A DNA stretch of 32,282 bases, taken from NCBI GenBank assembly GCA_017472105.1, contig JAFUQY010000077.1, forward strand, positions 1-32,282, in the 5' to 3' direction. The notes beneath the pieces are model-generated. The model was given only the letters and a program-made list of their open reading frames with translations, had not been told where the DNA came from and did not search any database. A program made the translations under genes and the position numbers. Shown in pieces: positions 1-8,212 of this stretch. The DNA comes from Clostridia bacterium (GTDB taxonomy: Bacteria; Bacillota_A; Clostridia; Oscillospirales; CAG-272). Each line of letters begins with the position of its first letter. Positions within the stretch are counted from its first letter, which is position 1.

Positions 1-1
1 G

Positions 2-145
2 TTGGGCTCACGCGCGCCGGGGAGGATACCTTGATTTCGTTATCTAAGGGTATTCCTGAGTTGGGCTCACGCGCGCCGGGGAGGATACCTTGATTTCATT
101 ATCTAAGGGTATTCTTGGTTTTGGCTCACGCGCGCTGGGGAGGAT
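2..145. repeat. 59-bp tandem repeat, about 2.4 copies
   Basis: The block beginning GGCTCACGCGCG starts at 5, 64 and 123, an exact period of 59 bp. Units 1 and 2 are nearly identical: one G/A change in the middle and divergence in the last few bases. The third copy stops matching after about 23 bp, near 145. Each full unit contains an imperfect inverted repeat, ATACCTT facing AAGGGTAT, around a short AT-rich loop. The array may continue to the left of the window. It lies just downstream of the minus-strand gene ending at 202. No T-run follows the hairpin, so it is not an obvious terminator. Confidence 0.85.
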
Positions 146-201
146 GACGTAATTTTTCGCAGGGGCGGTTCACGAATCGACCGACGTTAAATCCGCGATC
201 C

Positions 202-1497
202 TCATGCATTCAGCACAATCTTTTCCGCCAGTTCCGCGCCGTCGTTTTCGACGAAGTCGATTTTCACGCCGAGGATTCCGCATAGCTCGTCCGGGGTCAT
301 GCCGCAGAGGAAGAGGTCGCCTTCCGCGCGGAGCGTTGTGCGGGAGAGGTAGAGCGTATCGCCGAGTTTTTTATCCCGGAGCTGTTCTGCGAGATCCTGA
401 CCGGTGAGAAGACCCGTGACGGTGACCTCGCCGCCGAAGAAGTGATTTTTGACGGGGTACACGCGGATGTTCAGCTTGGGACATTTGTGCATCAGGCTGT
501 TCGCGAGCTTCTGCATGAACGCATATGCCGCCTCACCCGTTGCGATGGAGACTTCGCGTTCGACGGTGCATTCGTCCTCATCGAGGGTATCGGCGAAGAA
601 GGAGAATTCCCTCTCGAACGAAGTCAGCATACCGACGCCGTTCTCGATCTGGGTATATTCGCCGTAGAATCCGTCCTCGGGCAGGGGTGTGCCGCTCTTG
701 ACGTAGAATTCATCGGAAGCATAGAACATGCGCTCGGGAAGTGTTTCATTGAACGCCTCGACCTGACGGATAACCTGTGCGCATTCCTCTGCCGTGAACG
801 GCTCGAGGTGGTAGAGACCTTCGCGGTGAGCCGTCAGACCGCAGGGCACGATGGAGACGCTGTCCATTCTGGGGTAATATTTCGAGAGATCGCGCATGGA
901 GCGGCTGAGTTCTTCTCCGTCGTTGATGCCGCGGCAGAGGACGATCTGACCACGGAGGGTAATTCCCGCGTCAGCAAGCCGGTCAAGATAGCCGAGCACC
1001 TCACCCGCGCGCTTGTTTTTCATCATTTTCACCCGGAGCTCGGGATTGGTTGCGTGGACGGAGACATTGACGGGAGAGATATGCATCTCGATGATGCGGT
1101 CAATATCGGCGTCGCGGAGGTTGGTAAGCGTGATGTAATTCCCGTGCAGGAATGCGAGGCGGCTGTCGTCGTCCTTGAAATAGACGGTTTCACGCATTCC
1201 CTTGGGGTTCTGATCGATGAAGCAGAAGATGCACCCGTTCTCGCAGCGGTGCTTTTTGTCCATCAGCGGCGTGCCGAATTCCAGCCCGATGTCGTCGTAG
1301 GTATCCTTGCGGATTTTGACTTCGACGATGTCCGGACCGCGGTGGAGTTTGAGGACGACCTTATCCTCCGCCAGACGGAACCGGTAATCGAGCACGTCAT
1401 TGATGGCGTATCCGTTGATTTCCAGTAAAATGTCGCCTTCCCGGATCCCGGCACGCGCGGCGCGGGAATGCGGAAAGACTCCGGTTATTTCTACCAT
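202..1497 (-). CDS. DUF512 family protein: PDZ domain plus radical-SAM-like Fe-S domain
   Basis: This 431-aa protein opens with a PDZ-like segment (about residues 5-60, containing the GIREGDILLEING stretch). It is followed by a cysteine cluster, Cys85-x3-Cys89-x2-Cys92, typical of a radical SAM [4Fe-4S] site, then a long C-terminal DUF512 region. This order (PDZ, CxxxCxxC, DUF512) is the known architecture of a widespread Firmicutes/cyanobacterial family whose reaction is not established. The start ATG is supported by GGAG seven bases upstream and by a strong promoter further up. The gene appears monocistronic: the upstream MFS gene has its own terminator. Family call is firm; biochemical role unknown. 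Confidence 0.9.
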   Translation of the reverse strand: MVEITGVFPHSRAARAGIREGDILLEINGYAINDVLDYRFRLAEDKVVLKLHRGPDIVEVKIRKDTYDDIGLEFGTPLMDKKHRCENGCIFCFIDQNPKGMRETVYFKDDDSRLAFLHGNYITLTNLRDADIDRIIEMHISPVNVSVHATNPELRVKMMKNKRAGEVLGYLDRLADAGITLRGQIVLCRGINDGEELSRSMRDLSKYYPRMDSVSIVPCGLTAHREGLYHLEPFTAEECAQVIRQVEAFNETLPERMFYASDEFYVKSGTPLPEDGFYGEYTQIENGVGMLTSFEREFSFFADTLDEDECTVEREVSIATGEAAYAFMQKLANSLMHKCPKLNIRVYPVKNHFFGGEVTVTGLLTGQDLAEQLRDKKLGDTLYLSRTTLRAEGDLFLCGMTPDELCGILGVKIDFVENDGAELAEKIVLNA

Positions 1498-1549
1498 TAT
1501 ATTCTCCGATGTTTAAAACAATTGATAAGTCACCCAATTATACTTCTAT

Positions 1550-1578
1550 ATTATACCCCAAAACCGCCGCGAGGTCAA
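1550..1578 (-). promoter_or_regulatory. sigma-A-type promoter of the DUF512 gene
   Basis: On the minus strand TTGACC (1578-1573) is separated by exactly 17 bases from TATAAT (1555-1550). Expected transcription start is near 1543, giving a leader of roughly 45 nt before the ATG at 1497. The close consensus match and position make this one of the clearer promoters in the window. Confidence 0.8.
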
Positions 1579-1634
1579 CTGGCAAGTTTAAATAATATAT
1601 GAAGGAAATTCGCCGGATAATATGGCACATGGAC

Positions 1635-1670
1635 GTGAAAAAACGGTACAGCAGGAAAACCGTACCGTTT
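1635..1670 (-). terminator. rho-independent terminator of the MFS gene
   Basis: A perfect 9-bp stem, AAACGGTAC (1641-1649) with GTACCGTTT (1662-1670), has a 12-nt loop. On the minus strand it is followed by a run of six T. It lies just beyond the stop of the MFS transporter (1686) and upstream of the DUF512 promoter, separating the two transcription units. Confidence 0.85.
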
Positions 1671-1685
1671 TATATGGTTAAATTC

Positions 1686-2948
1686 TCACTTCATCCCATC
1701 CAGTTCCTTCAGCTTCACGGCGAGCTTGCCTTTGCCGACTGCACAGAGGATGCCGCCGAGGACTGCCGCGATGACGAAGATCAGGAACACGGTTTCCCAG
1801 CTGGTATGCTCGGACACAATGCCGATGGCAACGCCGGATACCGCAGCCGCCGCGTAGGAGAAGCAGTTGAGCATGCCGGTAACCGCGGATGCGCGTCCGA
1901 TTTTACCGAAATGCAGGGGAATGAACGTCAGGAGCATGGAGTTTGCACCGAGCATCGCCGCGCTGGATACCGCAAGCAGAACGGTGACGATCACGCCTGC
2001 GATCATGCCGCCCTCAGCGAAATGGATGAAGCACCGCGCACCGCCGAGAGCTGCCGCACTTGCCGTGAACATCAGTGCACAGGTGCCGAGCTCCGACATA
2101 TGGTATTTGCTGTAAATATACTTGGAAAAATACACGCCGAAGATGTTGAAAATCGGGAGCAGGGTGCTGATGAGGGATACCACGGAGGAGTCGGAGATGA
2201 ACCGGTCGTTGAGAACCGTGGGAATCCAGTAGTCCAGCCCGTCCTTAATCATGCCGTTGAAGAGAATTGCCGCCGCCGCAAACACCAGTCCGATGCAGAA
2301 CACGCCGACATGCTTCGTCCGACCGTCCGCGGAGGTTTCCTTCTTCACCTCGGGCTTGACCATGTGGGTTTTCAGCGTGCCGAGGGAGATGTACAAAATG
2401 ACCGCAACCACGCAGAGCACGGTGCCGCACACACGGAACGCCCAGCGCCATGTCGCGAAATTCAGGGCCGCCGCGCAGAGAACGTAGCAGAAAATCGTGC
2501 CGATCGGGATGGTTGCCGAAAACGATGCGCCCGCCGTCTGTCCGATTTCGTCACTCGTCCACAGCGACACGGAACGGATGATCGGCGACCACAGCATCGA
2601 GCAGGCATAGCCGCACACGCCCCAGATAATCATGAAACCGACCGGAACGGAGCAAAGGCTCATGCACCAGTTCATCAGACCCGCCGCAAACAGACCGCCG
2701 CAGATCATGTATCTCGGATGAATCAGCTCGCCAAGCCAGCCGTTGATGAACTGTCCCGCCGCGTAGCATGCGAGGAAGCAGGTGCCGATGGTTCCGCCGG
2801 TGACCTTGTCCACGAGTCCTTCGGCGATCATGTCGCTCTGGCACACGGACATGGTCTTTTTGCCGATGTAAACCGTTGTGTACGCGAGAAGGAAGAGAAT
2901 CACCATCCGCCATGCGCGCTTTTCGTAATCCGTCAGTTGTTTTTTCAT
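1686..2948 (-). CDS. MFS transporter, organophosphate:phosphate antiporter-like
   Basis: A 420-aa protein made almost wholly of hydrophobic helices, about 12 by eye, with a central charged cytoplasmic loop around residues 215-235 (KPEVKKETSADGRTKH), as in the major facilitator superfamily. The start (RAWRMVILFLLAYTTVYIGKK) and the early TWRWAFR-like loop resemble the GlpT/UhpT (OPA) branch, so a sugar-phosphate or similar anionic substrate is possible. Substrate is inference only. It sits alone: a terminator follows it and more than 100 bp separates it from the next gene upstream. The start has only a weak Shine-Dalgarno (AGGT). Confidence 0.85.
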   Translation of the reverse strand: MKKQLTDYEKRAWRMVILFLLAYTTVYIGKKTMSVCQSDMIAEGLVDKVTGGTIGTCFLACYAAGQFINGWLGELIHPRYMICGGLFAAGLMNWCMSLCSVPVGFMIIWGVCGYACSMLWSPIIRSVSLWTSDEIGQTAGASFSATIPIGTIFCYVLCAAALNFATWRWAFRVCGTVLCVVAVILYISLGTLKTHMVKPEVKKETSADGRTKHVGVFCIGLVFAAAAILFNGMIKDGLDYWIPTVLNDRFISDSSVVSLISTLLPIFNIFGVYFSKYIYSKYHMSELGTCALMFTASAAALGGARCFIHFAEGGMIAGVIVTVLLAVSSAAMLGANSMLLTFIPLHFGKIGRASAVTGMLNCFSYAAAAVSGVAIGIVSEHTSWETVFLIFVIAAVLGGILCAVGKGKLAVKLKELDGMK

Positions 2949-3064
2949 GTTGTCAACCTGATTTCGATAATAATATAAATGTTGTATCTTGCATTATAGC
3001 AAATTCCGCCGTCAAATGCAATACAAAACGCCCTGCCCCGCGAATTTTTCTGCGGAAAAGGACG

Positions 3065-3997
3065 TTATTTGCCGATTTTCAGACTTCCCGCGAGGCTCTT
3101 TACCCATTCCTCCAGCGTCATTCCCGTCCGGAGCACAACGGTTCCGTCATAATCCGTGCGGCGGATCGTGATGCCCATCTCCTTCATGCGTTCGGTGACT
3201 TCGTACGCGGGATGGCCGTAGGTGTTGTTCCGTCCGCAGGAGATGACCGCTGTATCCGGGGACACTGCCGCGAGAAACTCCGCTCCCGAGGACGAAGACG
3301 AGCCGTGATGCCCGACCTTCAGCAGATCCGCATCGAGGATGTCCGCGTGGTGCGTGAGGAGATCGTTTTCCGCCGGAGCTTCCGCGTCCCCTGTGGCAAG
3401 AAGCGTGCATCCGTCAGCTGTGATTTTCGTAATCAGGCTCCGGTCGTTCATGTCATCCGATACCACGCCGGACATGTCGACAATTTCCGCCGTGAGATGC
3501 TCCGTCGTGAGCGTGATATCCTCCGTGACATACAAAATTTCCACGCCGAGAAGCTCCGCTGTCATGAGCGCTTCCCGGTAGAATTCCTCGTCCGAGGTGT
3601 CCGTCGGCAGAACCAGACATTCCACCTTCACCGTACGCAGAACCTCCGCCGCGCCGCCCATGTGATCCTCATGCGGATGGGTGACGATGAAGTAATCCAC
3701 AGTCGGCGAGTACATCCGGACATATTCCGCCGCGCGTTTTCCCGCCGATTCCGTTCCCGCGTCGATGAGGATGCCGTCGCCGTGGTGCGTCACAAGGGTG
3801 CAGTCGCCCTGTCCGACGTTCACGAAGCGGAAATTCGCCCGTCCGTCGATCAGCTCCATCGTCGGGAACACCGTCCCGGTCAGCTGATACGCCCAGACGC
3901 AGTACACGGTGAGGAACAGGAGGACAAGCACGGTCCCGGCAATTCCCGCGGGTGTGACTCTGATCTCCGGCTTTTTCTTCCGTTTCCGCTTTGCCAT
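3065..3997 (-). CDS. Membrane-anchored metallo-beta-lactamase-fold hydrolase (ComEC C-terminal-like)
   Basis: 310 aa. A very basic N-terminus (MAKRKRKKKP) and one transmembrane segment (about 15-37) anchor an extracytoplasmic metallo-beta-lactamase domain. The HxHxDH metal motif is at residues 107-112 (HPHEDH); further ligand regions are ATGDAE and KVGHHGSS, the latter characteristic of the ComEC/Rec2 C-terminal domain. Unlike ComEC it has no competence membrane domain, so it belongs to the stand-alone ComEC-like hydrolases; nuclease or phosphodiesterase activity is possible but unproven. Its ATG overlaps the stop of the upstream nif3-like gene (TGATG), indicating translational coupling. Confidence 0.85.
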   Translation of the reverse strand: MAKRKRKKKPEIRVTPAGIAGTVLVLLFLTVYCVWAYQLTGTVFPTMELIDGRANFRFVNVGQGDCTLVTHHGDGILIDAGTESAGKRAAEYVRMYSPTVDYFIVTHPHEDHMGGAAEVLRTVKVECLVLPTDTSDEEFYREALMTAELLGVEILYVTEDITLTTEHLTAEIVDMSGVVSDDMNDRSLITKITADGCTLLATGDAEAPAENDLLTHHADILDADLLKVGHHGSSSSSGAEFLAAVSPDTAVISCGRNNTYGHPAYEVTERMKEMGITIRRTDYDGTVVLRTGMTLEEWVKSLAGSLKIGK

Positions 3998-4764
3998 CAG
4001 ATCACAGTGTACGTGCAGGAGTTGTAAATCACGGTTTCCGCCCCGCTCAGTTCACGGATCCTTTCCGCAAGAGGCGCGAGAACCACCGCTTCGGAGTGAT
4101 AATGCCCGCATTCGATCGTGACGATTCCCTCCTCGGACGCGTCTCCCGCCATGTTGTAGCCGCCATCCCCCGTGACAAACGCATCGCATCCGGCGGAAAG
4201 TGCGGGATAGATGAAATCCTTGCCGTCGCCGCCGCAGAAGCCGATCCGGGTCACGGTTCTGTCGGGATTTCCGTTCAGACGCACCGCATCACAGCCGAGC
4301 TTTTCCTTCACGAGCTGTGCAAGTGCACGTGCCGTCATCGGCTCACATACCGCAATCCGTCCGAGCGCGGGAGCTTCGTCGTCACCGAAAAACTCCGTCG
4401 GCTCCATTCCGCAGGCACGGCACAGACAGTCGTTCACACCGCCCTCTCCCGCATCCAGCCGGGTATGGAACGACAGCACGGACACGCCGCTTTTTGCCGC
4501 ATCGAGAATCCGCCGTCCGCTTGTGTTTGCCATGGTCACGGATTTCGCACCCTTGAACAGCATCGGATGATGGGTCACAACGGTGTCAAATCCGTTCGCC
4601 GCCGCGTAGTTTACGGTTTCATGCGTCGCGTCAAGAGCAGCGAGCACCCGCTTCACTTCCGCGTCCGTGTCAGCGGAGACCATGATGCCGTCGTTGTCCC
4701 ACGCGCAGGACAGTGTCTTCGGGTATTTTTCGCTCAGTGCCTTATGCAGTTCATTTACAGTCAT
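3997..4764 (-). CDS. Nif3-like dinuclear metal centre protein (DUF34)
   Basis: 255 aa, full length for bacterial Nif3/YbgI/YqfO-type proteins without the optional inserted domain. Expected metal ligands are visible: THHP (His65-His66), FHTRLD (His100, Asp104), and GHYHSE near the C-terminus (His221, Glu225). The family forms toroidal hexamers with a two-metal site; its physiological reaction is still debated. It lies one base after trmK, a gene pair conserved across Firmicutes (yqfN-yqfO), and overlaps the metallo-beta-lactamase gene downstream. The start is supported by AAAGGAAA upstream. Confidence 0.92.
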   Translation of the reverse strand: MTVNELHKALSEKYPKTLSCAWDNDGIMVSADTDAEVKRVLAALDATHETVNYAAANGFDTVVTHHPMLFKGAKSVTMANTSGRRILDAAKSGVSVLSFHTRLDAGEGGVNDCLCRACGMEPTEFFGDDEAPALGRIAVCEPMTARALAQLVKEKLGCDAVRLNGNPDRTVTRIGFCGGDGKDFIYPALSAGCDAFVTGDGGYNMAGDASEEGIVTIECGHYHSEAVVLAPLAERIRELSGAETVIYNSCTYTVI

Positions 4765-4765
4765 G

Positions 4766-5473
4766 TCAGTTTCCTTTCAGGTTTTCCATCTCATGCAGAA
4801 GCGCTGTTTCGTCCGCCGGGTCACTTCCGCCGCGCTCCATGCCCGCAATTTTCGTCTTCAGCCGTCCGATTTCGCGCTCAAGATAGCCGTCAAACAATTC
4901 TTCGCGCCGCGCAATGTTTACGGGACCCAAGAGAAGCTCCGCCGGAGTCAGCGTGTACTTCTCACCCGTGTATGCCGCGAGAATGCAGGTGTAGATCCGT
5001 CCGACCGCGGCGCACATCCGCTCGTCGAGAATCCGGTAGCCCTCCGATGCGAGAAATGCACGCAGATCGTCCGCGCACGTCATCGGCTGGAGAATCAGGT
5101 GTACGTCAGGGTTCCGCGTATAGTCCGATTCGCCCACGATCCGCGCAATCAGCTCGCCGCCCATGCCGCAGATGACGATATCGCGCACGTTGTCCTTCTC
5201 CGGTTCGATTCCGTGCAGTCCGTCCGCAAGAGCGAAGCGCATTTTATCCGCCGCACCGTATTTTTCCGCGTTGATCCTTGCCCGTTCCAGAGGGCCCTTG
5301 TTGATATCCGCCGCAACCGCATAGGGTGAGATGCCGGCGAGGGTGAGATAGACCGGGATGTACGCGTGATCCGTGCCGATGTCAGCCACAACCGCGCCCT
5401 CGCGAACCATGGATGCCGCACATGCAAGCCGGGGATCGAGCGCGGGAAGTTTTTTCTCAGTTGTATTCATCAT
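4766..5473 (-). CDS. trmK: tRNA (adenine(22)-N1)-methyltransferase TrmK
   Basis: 235 aa, close to B. subtilis TrmK length. It has a class I SAM-binding motif VADIGTDHAYIP (about residues 29-40) and the diagnostic GMGGELI (about 103-109), followed by the C-terminal helical coiled segment expected for the family. TrmK makes m1A22 in some tRNAs. Adjacency to the nif3-like gene supports the call. The start is MMNTT; either of two consecutive ATGs could initiate. A terminator-like hairpin separates it from the DUF1858 gene upstream. Confidence 0.92.
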   Translation of the reverse strand: MMNTTEKKLPALDPRLACAASMVREGAVVADIGTDHAYIPVYLTLAGISPYAVAADINKGPLERARINAEKYGAADKMRFALADGLHGIEPEKDNVRDIVICGMGGELIARIVGESDYTRNPDVHLILQPMTCADDLRAFLASEGYRILDERMCAAVGRIYTCILAAYTGEKYTLTPAELLLGPVNIARREELFDGYLEREIGRLKTKIAGMERGGSDPADETALLHEMENLKGN

Positions 5474-5482
5474 AATACCTGT

Positions 5483-5507
5483 GAAAAAAGACGGATTTCT
5501 CCGCCTT
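5483..5507 (-). terminator. Terminator-like hairpin between the DUF1858 gene and trmK
   Basis: On the minus strand, AAGGCGGA pairs with TCCGTCTT (one G-U pair) around a GAAA tetraloop, followed by six T. It occupies the short gap after the DUF1858 stop (5515) and just before the trmK start (5473). It could end the DUF1858 transcript or act as a partial terminator into the trmK cluster. Confidence 0.75.
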
Positions 5508-5514
5508 TTCCGAT

Positions 5515-5736
5515 TTACTTGGTTTCTTCGGACTTGCCGTTTTCTTCGAAGTACTTGTTCAGCTTTGCGATCAGTTCTTCCGGTTCAACGCCGTGAACGA
5601 TGCAGGCTTCTTCGACGGTTTCCATTCTGGATACAGGACATTCGATGCAGTGCATGCCGCATTCCAGAAAAATGTCCGCGGTATCTTCGTCAAAATCCAC
5701 GATGTCGCCGATGATGGTTTCAAGAGTAACTTTCAT
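5515..5736 (-). CDS. DUF1858 domain small protein
   Basis: 73 aa. The sequence matches the DUF1858 pattern: a short N-terminal strand (KVTLETIIGDIVD), then the CGMHCIECP motif with cysteines at about residues 27, 30 and 33, then VEEACIVHGV and a C-terminal helix. DUF1858 proteins are small helical proteins often linked to redox or hybrid-cluster proteins; function is unknown. A strong AGGAGAAG lies seven bases before the ATG. A TATAAT at 5771-5766 on the minus strand could be its -10, but no good -35 is visible. Confidence 0.88.
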   Translation of the reverse strand: MKVTLETIIGDIVDFDEDTADIFLECGMHCIECPVSRMETVEEACIVHGVEPEELIAKLNKYFEENGKSEETK

Positions 5737-5787
5737 GTTTCTTCTCCTTGATTTTGTTTTCCTTTATTATATACTCTCTCGGCGCGT

Positions 5788-7062
5788 TTATGCGTCAGGG
5801 TATGTTTCCTTATAGATATCCGCACCGAGCTGTCTCATCTTGGTACAGATATCGTCGTAGCCGCGCTCGATCAGGCGGATTTCGGAAATTTCCGTCCGTC
5901 CTTCCGTCGCCAGAGCCGCAATCATCACAGCCACGCCGCCGCGGAGGTCCGTTGCGATCACCGATGCGGGTTTCAGCGGTGCGCCGCCTTCGATGACGAC
6001 GATTCTGCCGTCGATCTTGATTTTCGCACCCATCCGCCGCAGTTCCTCGACATAGCGGAACCGGTTTTCAAAAATGCTTTCGTTGATGTAGCTGGTTCCC
6101 TCCGCACAGCACAGGAGCGCCGACATCTGAGGATGCATATCGGTCGGAAATCCGGGATAGGGCAGGGTCTTCACGCTGGTCTTGCGGATGTGCTTGCCCG
6201 CTGTCACCAGAACCGCGTCGTCGAATTCCTCAATCGATGCGCCCGTTTCCTCGAGCTTTGCGGAAATGGATTCCAGATGCTTCGGGATGACGTTGTTCAC
6301 CTTCACGGAACCGTGGGTCGCAACCGCCGCAACCATGAAGGAACCTGCCTCGATCATGTCGGGAATAATGGCGTAGGTACATCCGTGGAGCTCCGGCACG
6401 CCCTTGATCTTAATCATATCCGAGCCGGCACCGCTGATTCTTGCGCCGCAGGTGTTGAGGAAGTTCGCACAGTCAACGACGTGGGGTTCCTTCGCCGCGT
6501 TGTCAATGATCGTCATGCCCTCAGCCGTAGCCGCCGCAATCATGATATTCAGAGTTGCTCCGACGCTGGTCACGTCAAGGAAGATATTCGTTCCTTCTGC
6601 ACCGTGATCGGAGTCGATGTTGATAAAGCCGTTTTCGATCTCGACTCTGCCGCCGAGTGCTTCAAATCCCTTGATGTGCTGGTCGATGGGACGCACGCCG
6701 AAGTTGCATCCGCCGGGAAACGCCACACGGGACTTGCCGAAGCGTCCGAATTCCGCACCGAGCAGGTAATAGGAGCCGCGGATCTTGCTGACCAGTTCCA
6801 CTTCCCGGTCGCTTGTGCCGGGCTCGACGTTGGTGCAGTCGATGGAGTAGGTCGTACGGTCGATCCGCTCGATCACGGCACCCGTCGCCGCCAGAATTTT
6901 GAAGGAGTTGCGGAGGTCGGAGATATCGGGAATATTTTCAAGGATACACTTTCCCTTGACGAGGACACACGCATATATAATAGGCAGAGCGGCATTCTTG
7001 GAGCCGGCAATCTCTACCTCACCAAACAGAGGATGACCTCCGTTGATTACAATTTTTTCCAT
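5788..7062 (-). CDS. murA: UDP-N-acetylglucosamine 1-carboxyvinyltransferase MurA
   Basis: First committed step of peptidoglycan synthesis, transferring enolpyruvate from PEP to UDP-GlcNAc in the cytoplasm. 424 aa from the ATG at 7062, the normal family length; the reading frame stays open upstream to 7158, but MEKIVINGG is the family start. Visible residues include Lys22 in GSKNAALP and the catalytic cysteine Cys119 in PGGCNFGVRPID, so a fosfomycin-sensitive enzyme is expected. The C-terminal DLRGG and GYDDI motifs are also typical. It has its own promoter upstream and is separated by 50 bp from the DUF1858 gene. Confidence 0.95.
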   Translation of the reverse strand: MEKIVINGGHPLFGEVEIAGSKNAALPIIYACVLVKGKCILENIPDISDLRNSFKILAATGAVIERIDRTTYSIDCTNVEPGTSDREVELVSKIRGSYYLLGAEFGRFGKSRVAFPGGCNFGVRPIDQHIKGFEALGGRVEIENGFINIDSDHGAEGTNIFLDVTSVGATLNIMIAAATAEGMTIIDNAAKEPHVVDCANFLNTCGARISGAGSDMIKIKGVPELHGCTYAIIPDMIEAGSFMVAAVATHGSVKVNNVIPKHLESISAKLEETGASIEEFDDAVLVTAGKHIRKTSVKTLPYPGFPTDMHPQMSALLCCAEGTSYINESIFENRFRYVEELRRMGAKIKIDGRIVVIEGGAPLKPASVIATDLRGGVAVMIAALATEGRTEISEIRLIERGYDDICTKMRQLGADIYKETYPDA

Positions 7063-7172
7063 GTTTGATCCAGGCCTTTCTGTCAGAGCCGATGTAAGCG
7101 CACCGCTGTTTTCCGTCACGGCACGCGCAAAAAGCCAGAAATACCCCTTCCGAGGCACTTTTGACCGTATAT

Positions 7173-7178
7173 ATTATA
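7173..7178 (-). promoter_or_regulatory. Probable -10 box of the murA promoter
   Basis: A perfect TATAAT on the minus strand lies in the 243-bp gap between yycI and murA. Seventeen bases further up is only a weak -35 (TTTCAT). Transcription would start near 7166, leaving a leader of about 100 nt. The rest of this gap shows no gene and no convincing terminator for the yyc operon. Confidence 0.55.
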
Positions 7179-7305
7179 ACAGTTTGTGTGCAATAATGAA
7201 AGAGTTTTTTGAAGGATTTTCATAAAATTCAAATTTCATGACGGAAACGTAGAATCCGCAAAACTAATCCCGTCGTTCCGCTGTGCAAAACAACTGAATT
7301 TCCGG

Positions 7306-8211
7306 TCATTTCACTGTATATAAAGTACTGTCGATGGCATTGTAGATCAGCTCACCCGCCGTATCGGTCACAATCTGCCAGCACGGGATGAGGCAGAAGC
7401 TCTCTTCCTCGCCGTAGAAATAGAGGGAATAGCAGAGCTGAACCGCCGTCACCGTCACGTCCTCCTCCGCGTTTTCCCGTCCGCCGAGATCCTTTTTTAC
7501 ATTGAACAGTATATTCAGGAGATCCGACAGCTGTGCGGAATAGGTCTCGGCAGGCGTCAGGAAGCACCATGTGCCGTAGGCTTCGGTGACCGCATCTCCC
7601 TCAACGGTGCAGAGAACGAGGTTGCCCGCGATCTCGATTCCGTCGATGCTGCGGGAGCAGAGTGCGTAGTAGCGTCCGCCGCTTTCCCAGACGGTTTCCA
7701 CAGCGGTTTCCACGTTGAGTTCGTCAAATTCCCGGCTTCCGCGGTCGAGAAAACGGACAACGGTTGCCGAAACATCCTCACGTTTCGCGTCGCTGATCTC
7801 CATCCCGCTCGGTGCAAATCCGGCAGGGGATTCGGAAGCCGCTCCGCTCCGGTAGTACCGGAAGGCAAAGCTGTCGCCGAACTCGAGACGCGCACCGCCG
7901 GACATAATCAGCACTTCCCCTTCGGGTGTGGCATAGACCGAACGGACCGAGCCGCCGTCGAGAAGCTCCGCAACGGTCGTGTTGTACTCCGGTGAGTCAC
8001 ATACGTACACCGATGCGCTCTGACGCCGTGCGGTAATCAGCTCGCGGTCGATGGAGATGCCGCCGGAGTCGAGATAGGCGATGATATCGTCGACGGATTT
8101 TTCGGGAAGATAGCTCATGTTGACGGAAACCGAAATGAGGATCAGGGTCATCACAATGCACGCCGCCGCAAGCACAAGGGCAAGCACCGGTACAATCCGG
8201 TTGTGTTCCAT
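7306..8211 (-). CDS. yycI: YycI/WalI-like regulator of the WalRK system
   Basis: 301 aa from the ATG at 8211, which has GGAGGG ten bases upstream. The frame is open further up, but that would run into yycH. One N-terminal membrane helix (about residues 7-30) precedes an extracytoplasmic domain. The C-terminal part (YSLYFYGEEESFCLIPCWQI) matches the repeated YycI/YycH-type fold segment in WalI proteins. In Bacillus, WalI and WalH bind the WalK sensor and restrain its activity. Its place directly after yycH in a walR-walK-yycH-yycI run supports the call; sequence similarity by eye is modest. Confidence 0.8.
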   Translation of the reverse strand: MEHNRIVPVLALVLAAACIVMTLILISVSVNMSYLPEKSVDDIIAYLDSGGISIDRELITARRQSASVYVCDSPEYNTTVAELLDGGSVRSVYATPEGEVLIMSGGARLEFGDSFAFRYYRSGAASESPAGFAPSGMEISDAKREDVSATVVRFLDRGSREFDELNVETAVETVWESGGRYYALCSRSIDGIEIAGNLVLCTVEGDAVTEAYGTWCFLTPAETYSAQLSDLLNILFNVKKDLGGRENAEEDVTVTAVQLCYSLYFYGEEESFCLIPCWQIVTDTAGELIYNAIDSTLYTVK

Positions 8212-8212
8212 G

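Noticed and set aside
2..145. CRISPR array at the left edge
   Set aside because: The repeat unit is 59 bp with no unique spacers between identical short repeats; units are head-to-tail copies, so it is a simple tandem repeat.
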